DNA of 7,250 nucleotides, from positions 1 to 7,250 of the forward strand of contig JALVMZ010000061.1 in the NCBI GenBank assembly GCA_027032655.1, in the 5' to 3' direction. How positions within the stretch are numbered: the first letter of the stretch is position 1; each line of letters starts with the position of its first letter. Position numbers and translations under genes: made by a program. This DNA is from Desulfobacteraceae bacterium (GTDB lineage Bacteria; Desulfobacterota; DSM-4660; Desulfatiglandales; JALVMZ01). The notes under the pieces were generated by a model. It searched no databases and was not told the origin of the DNA. It saw nothing but the letters and a program-made list of their open reading frames with translations. Below, one piece after another: positions 5,849 through 7,250 of this stretch.

Positions 5849-6027
5849 GGAGTTAGGTAATATAAGTGCGATTAAAAAAGTTTAATATTCGACGGTCCTG
5901 TTGATGGATCTAAATCCCGGATCATTGGGGATTCTTCGGGTGTCTATTGGACATCCTCAGAATGATAGAAGATGATATAGAATCACTATCTGAGAGCTAT
6001 TAATTTCATGTGAGAGGGTAATTGAAA
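5849..6027 (+). other. Intergenic leader before leuS
   Basis: These 179 bp break an otherwise tight gene string. They contain an AT-only hairpin (ATTAAA 5871-5876 with TTTAAT 5881-5886), two adjacent stems at 5913-5956, a weaker pairing of GATAG 5964-5968 with CTATC 5986-5990, and a 23-codon open frame 5904-5975 without a convincing ribosome site. No strong -35/-10 pair, T-box motif or U-tract terminator is visible. The last part, with GAGGG at 6014-6018, is the leuS ribosome site. It may be a 5' leader controlling leuS, or simply spacer DNA. Confidence 0.4.
5913..5956 (+). promoter_or_regulatory. Pair of possible RNA hairpins upstream of leuS
   Basis: Stem one pairs AATCCC (5913-5918) with GGGATT (5928-5933) around a nine-base loop. 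Stem two pairs GGGTGTC (5938-5944) with GACATCC (5950-5956) around TATTG, seven pairs including one G-U. Four bases separate the stems. GGAT 5906-5909 with ATCC 5914-5917 would compete with stem one. No T-run follows, so these are not intrinsic terminators. Stems of this size are expected fairly often by chance, hence the low confidence. Confidence 0.25.
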
Positions 6028-7250
6028 ATGAAGTATGAACCGGAAAAAATTGAGACAAAATGGCATGAGATATGGGAAAAAGAGAAGGTGTTTAAAGTAA
6101 AAGAGGACCCATCAAAACCCAAATATTATCTCCTTGAGATGTTTCCATATCCCTCAGGCAAGATTCATATGGGACATGTGAGGAATTATACCATAGGGGA
6201 TGTGGTTGCAAGGTATAAGAGAATGAAAGGCATGAATGTGCTTCATCCCATGGGCTGGGATGCATTCGGGCTCCCTGCCGAAAATGCGGCCATTGAACAC
6301 AATACCCATCCTGCAAAATGGACCTATGAGAATATCTCAAATATGAAACGACAACTGAAGAGGATGGGCTTCAGCTATGACTGGGACAGGGAGTTTGCCA
6401 CATGTGATCCATCCTATTACAAGTGGGAGCAATTAATCTTCCTCAAGATGTATGAAAAGGGGCTTGTTTACAGGAAAAAGACCTATGTAAACTGGTGTGA
6501 TGCCTGCCAGACAGTGCTTGCCAAGGAGCAGGTGGAAAATGGAAGATGCTGGAGGCACACTGATAGAGAAGTAACAATTAAAGAGATGGACAGCTGGTTT
6601 TTCAAGATAACTGATTATGCAGAAGAGCTCTATGAGTATTGTGATAAACTTCCTGGCTGGCCGGAGAAGGTCCTCACCATGCAGAAAAACTGGATTGGCA
6701 AAAGTCATGGTGCAATAATAAAATTCCCGGTAAAGGACTCTGATAGGGTAATAGAGGTCTATACCACAAGACAGGATACACTATACGGTGCAACATTTCT
6801 CTGTTTTGCCCCCGAACATCCCATGCTGAAAGAGCTTGTAAAGGGTGTTCCGCACGAAAAAGAGGTCCTTGATTTTATTGACCGCACTCTCAAGATGGAG
6901 ACCTATCTCAGGACAGCAGATTTTACTGCAAAGGAGGGTGTTTTTACCGGAAGATACTGCATCAATCCCGTGACAGATGAAGAGATACCCATATATGTGG
7001 CAAATTTTGTTCTGTTTGATTATGGAACCGGTGCTATTATGGCGGTGCCCACCCATGATCAGAGGGACTTTGAGTTTGCAAAAAAGTATGGCCTTCCCCT
7101 CAGGGTGGTAATCACTCCCCCTGGTGAGGAATTAAAAGAGGAGACCATGGAAGAGGCATATGAGGGTGAAGGTGTGCTGGTTAATTCCGGGCCTTTTAAT
7201 GGCATGAAAAACACAGAGGCCATGGACAGGATAGCAGAATACCTGGAATC
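6028..7250 (+). CDS. leuS: Leucyl-tRNA synthetase (3' partial, N-terminal 407 residues)
   Basis: The frame starts at ATG 6028, nine bases after GAGGG, and is still open at the right edge, so roughly the first half of a protein usually about 800-870 residues long is present. It is a class I synthetase: MFPYPSGKIHMGHVRNYTIGD (38-58) carries the HIGH-type signature HMGH, and GWDAFGLPAENAAIE (76-90) follows. A zinc-site region is CDAC (157-160) with CWRH (174-177). QKNWIGKSHG (219-228) leads into the CP1 editing domain, with the threonine-rich TTRQDT (246-251) and YGTGAIMAVPTHDQRDFEFAKKYGLP (332-357), including the conserved Asp of HDQRD. The KMSKS motif and tRNA-binding domains lie beyond the window. 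It charges tRNA-Leu with leucine and edits mischarged tRNA. Oddities are Gln in place of Pro in TTRPDT and His in place of Cys in the second zinc pair. The upstream 179-bp leader may give leuS its own control. Confidence 0.98.
   Translation, partial: MKYEPEKIETKWHEIWEKEKVFKVKEDPSKPKYYLLEMFPYPSGKIHMGHVRNYTIGDVVARYKRMKGMNVLHPMGWDAFGLPAENAAIEHNTHPAKWTYENISNMKRQLKRMGFSYDWDREFATCDPSYYKWEQLIFLKMYEKGLVYRKKTYVNWCDACQTVLAKEQVENGRCWRHTDREVTIKEMDSWFFKITDYAEELYEYCDKLPGWPEKVLTMQKNWIGKSHGAIIKFPVKDSDRVIEVYTTRQDTLYGATFLCFAPEHPMLKELVKGVPHEKEVLDFIDRTLKMETYLRTADFTAKEGVFTGRYCINPVTDEEIPIYVANFVLFDYGTGAIMAVPTHDQRDFEFAKKYGLPLRVVITPPGEELKEETMEEAYEGEGVLVNSGPFNGMKNTEAMDRIAEYLE

Noticed and set aside
5871..5886. ATTAAA/TTTAAT hairpin after the M17-like gene as a terminator
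   Set aside because: All pairs are A-T and there is no T-tract, so it would be unstable.
5849..6027. T-box riboswitch controlling leuS
   Set aside because: The conserved antiterminator sequence is absent and the spacer is short for a T-box with terminator.

Overview
The window is a compact bacterial housekeeping region in which every gene lies on the + strand. It is moderately AT-rich. Arginine is coded mostly by AGG/AGA and ATA is common for isoleucine, evenly across all genes, so nothing looks recently imported. The order glyA - dCMP deaminase - nrdR - ribD - ribE - ribBA - ribH - nusB - leuS is one I associate with Geobacter-type Deltaproteobacteria (Desulfobacterota) and related lineages. 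The sequence alone cannot fix the phylum, so this is a moderate-confidence inference.

Layout. Positions 1-93 hold the last 30 codons of glyA (serine hydroxymethyltransferase). One base later comes a dCMP deaminase (95-577), which overlaps nrdR (574-1047) by four bases (ATGA). A 216-bp AT-rich gap (1048-1263) carries the best promoter candidate of the window and a small dyad touching the ribD start. It shows no FMN riboswitch. Next are the riboflavin genes ribD (1264-2385), ribE (2396-3052), ribBA (3073-4293) and ribH (4315-4782), separated by 10-21 bp. nusB (4809-5291) follows after 26 bp. It overlaps by four bases a 186-residue protein (5288-5848) that resembles only the N-terminal domain of M17 leucyl aminopeptidases, without the metallopeptidase domain. 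A 179-bp gap with possible RNA hairpins (5849-6027) precedes leuS, which runs off the right edge after 407 codons.

Function. The first block joins one-carbon metabolism (GlyA makes methylene-tetrahydrofolate, the methyl donor for thymidylate synthase), dUMP supply (dCMP deaminase) and repression of ribonucleotide reductase genes (NrdR), a coherent deoxynucleotide module. The rib genes encode the enzymes from GTP and ribulose 5-phosphate to riboflavin, except the pyrimidine phosphatase, which is usually unlinked. NusB and LeuRS are core transcription and translation proteins.

Nothing here is clearly an undescribed system. The items most worth a second look are the stand-alone M17 N-terminal-domain protein, the unexplained leader before leuS, the rib leader without a riboswitch, and two residue changes at conserved sites of LeuRS. 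All product calls come from motifs and remembered family sequences; no search was run.
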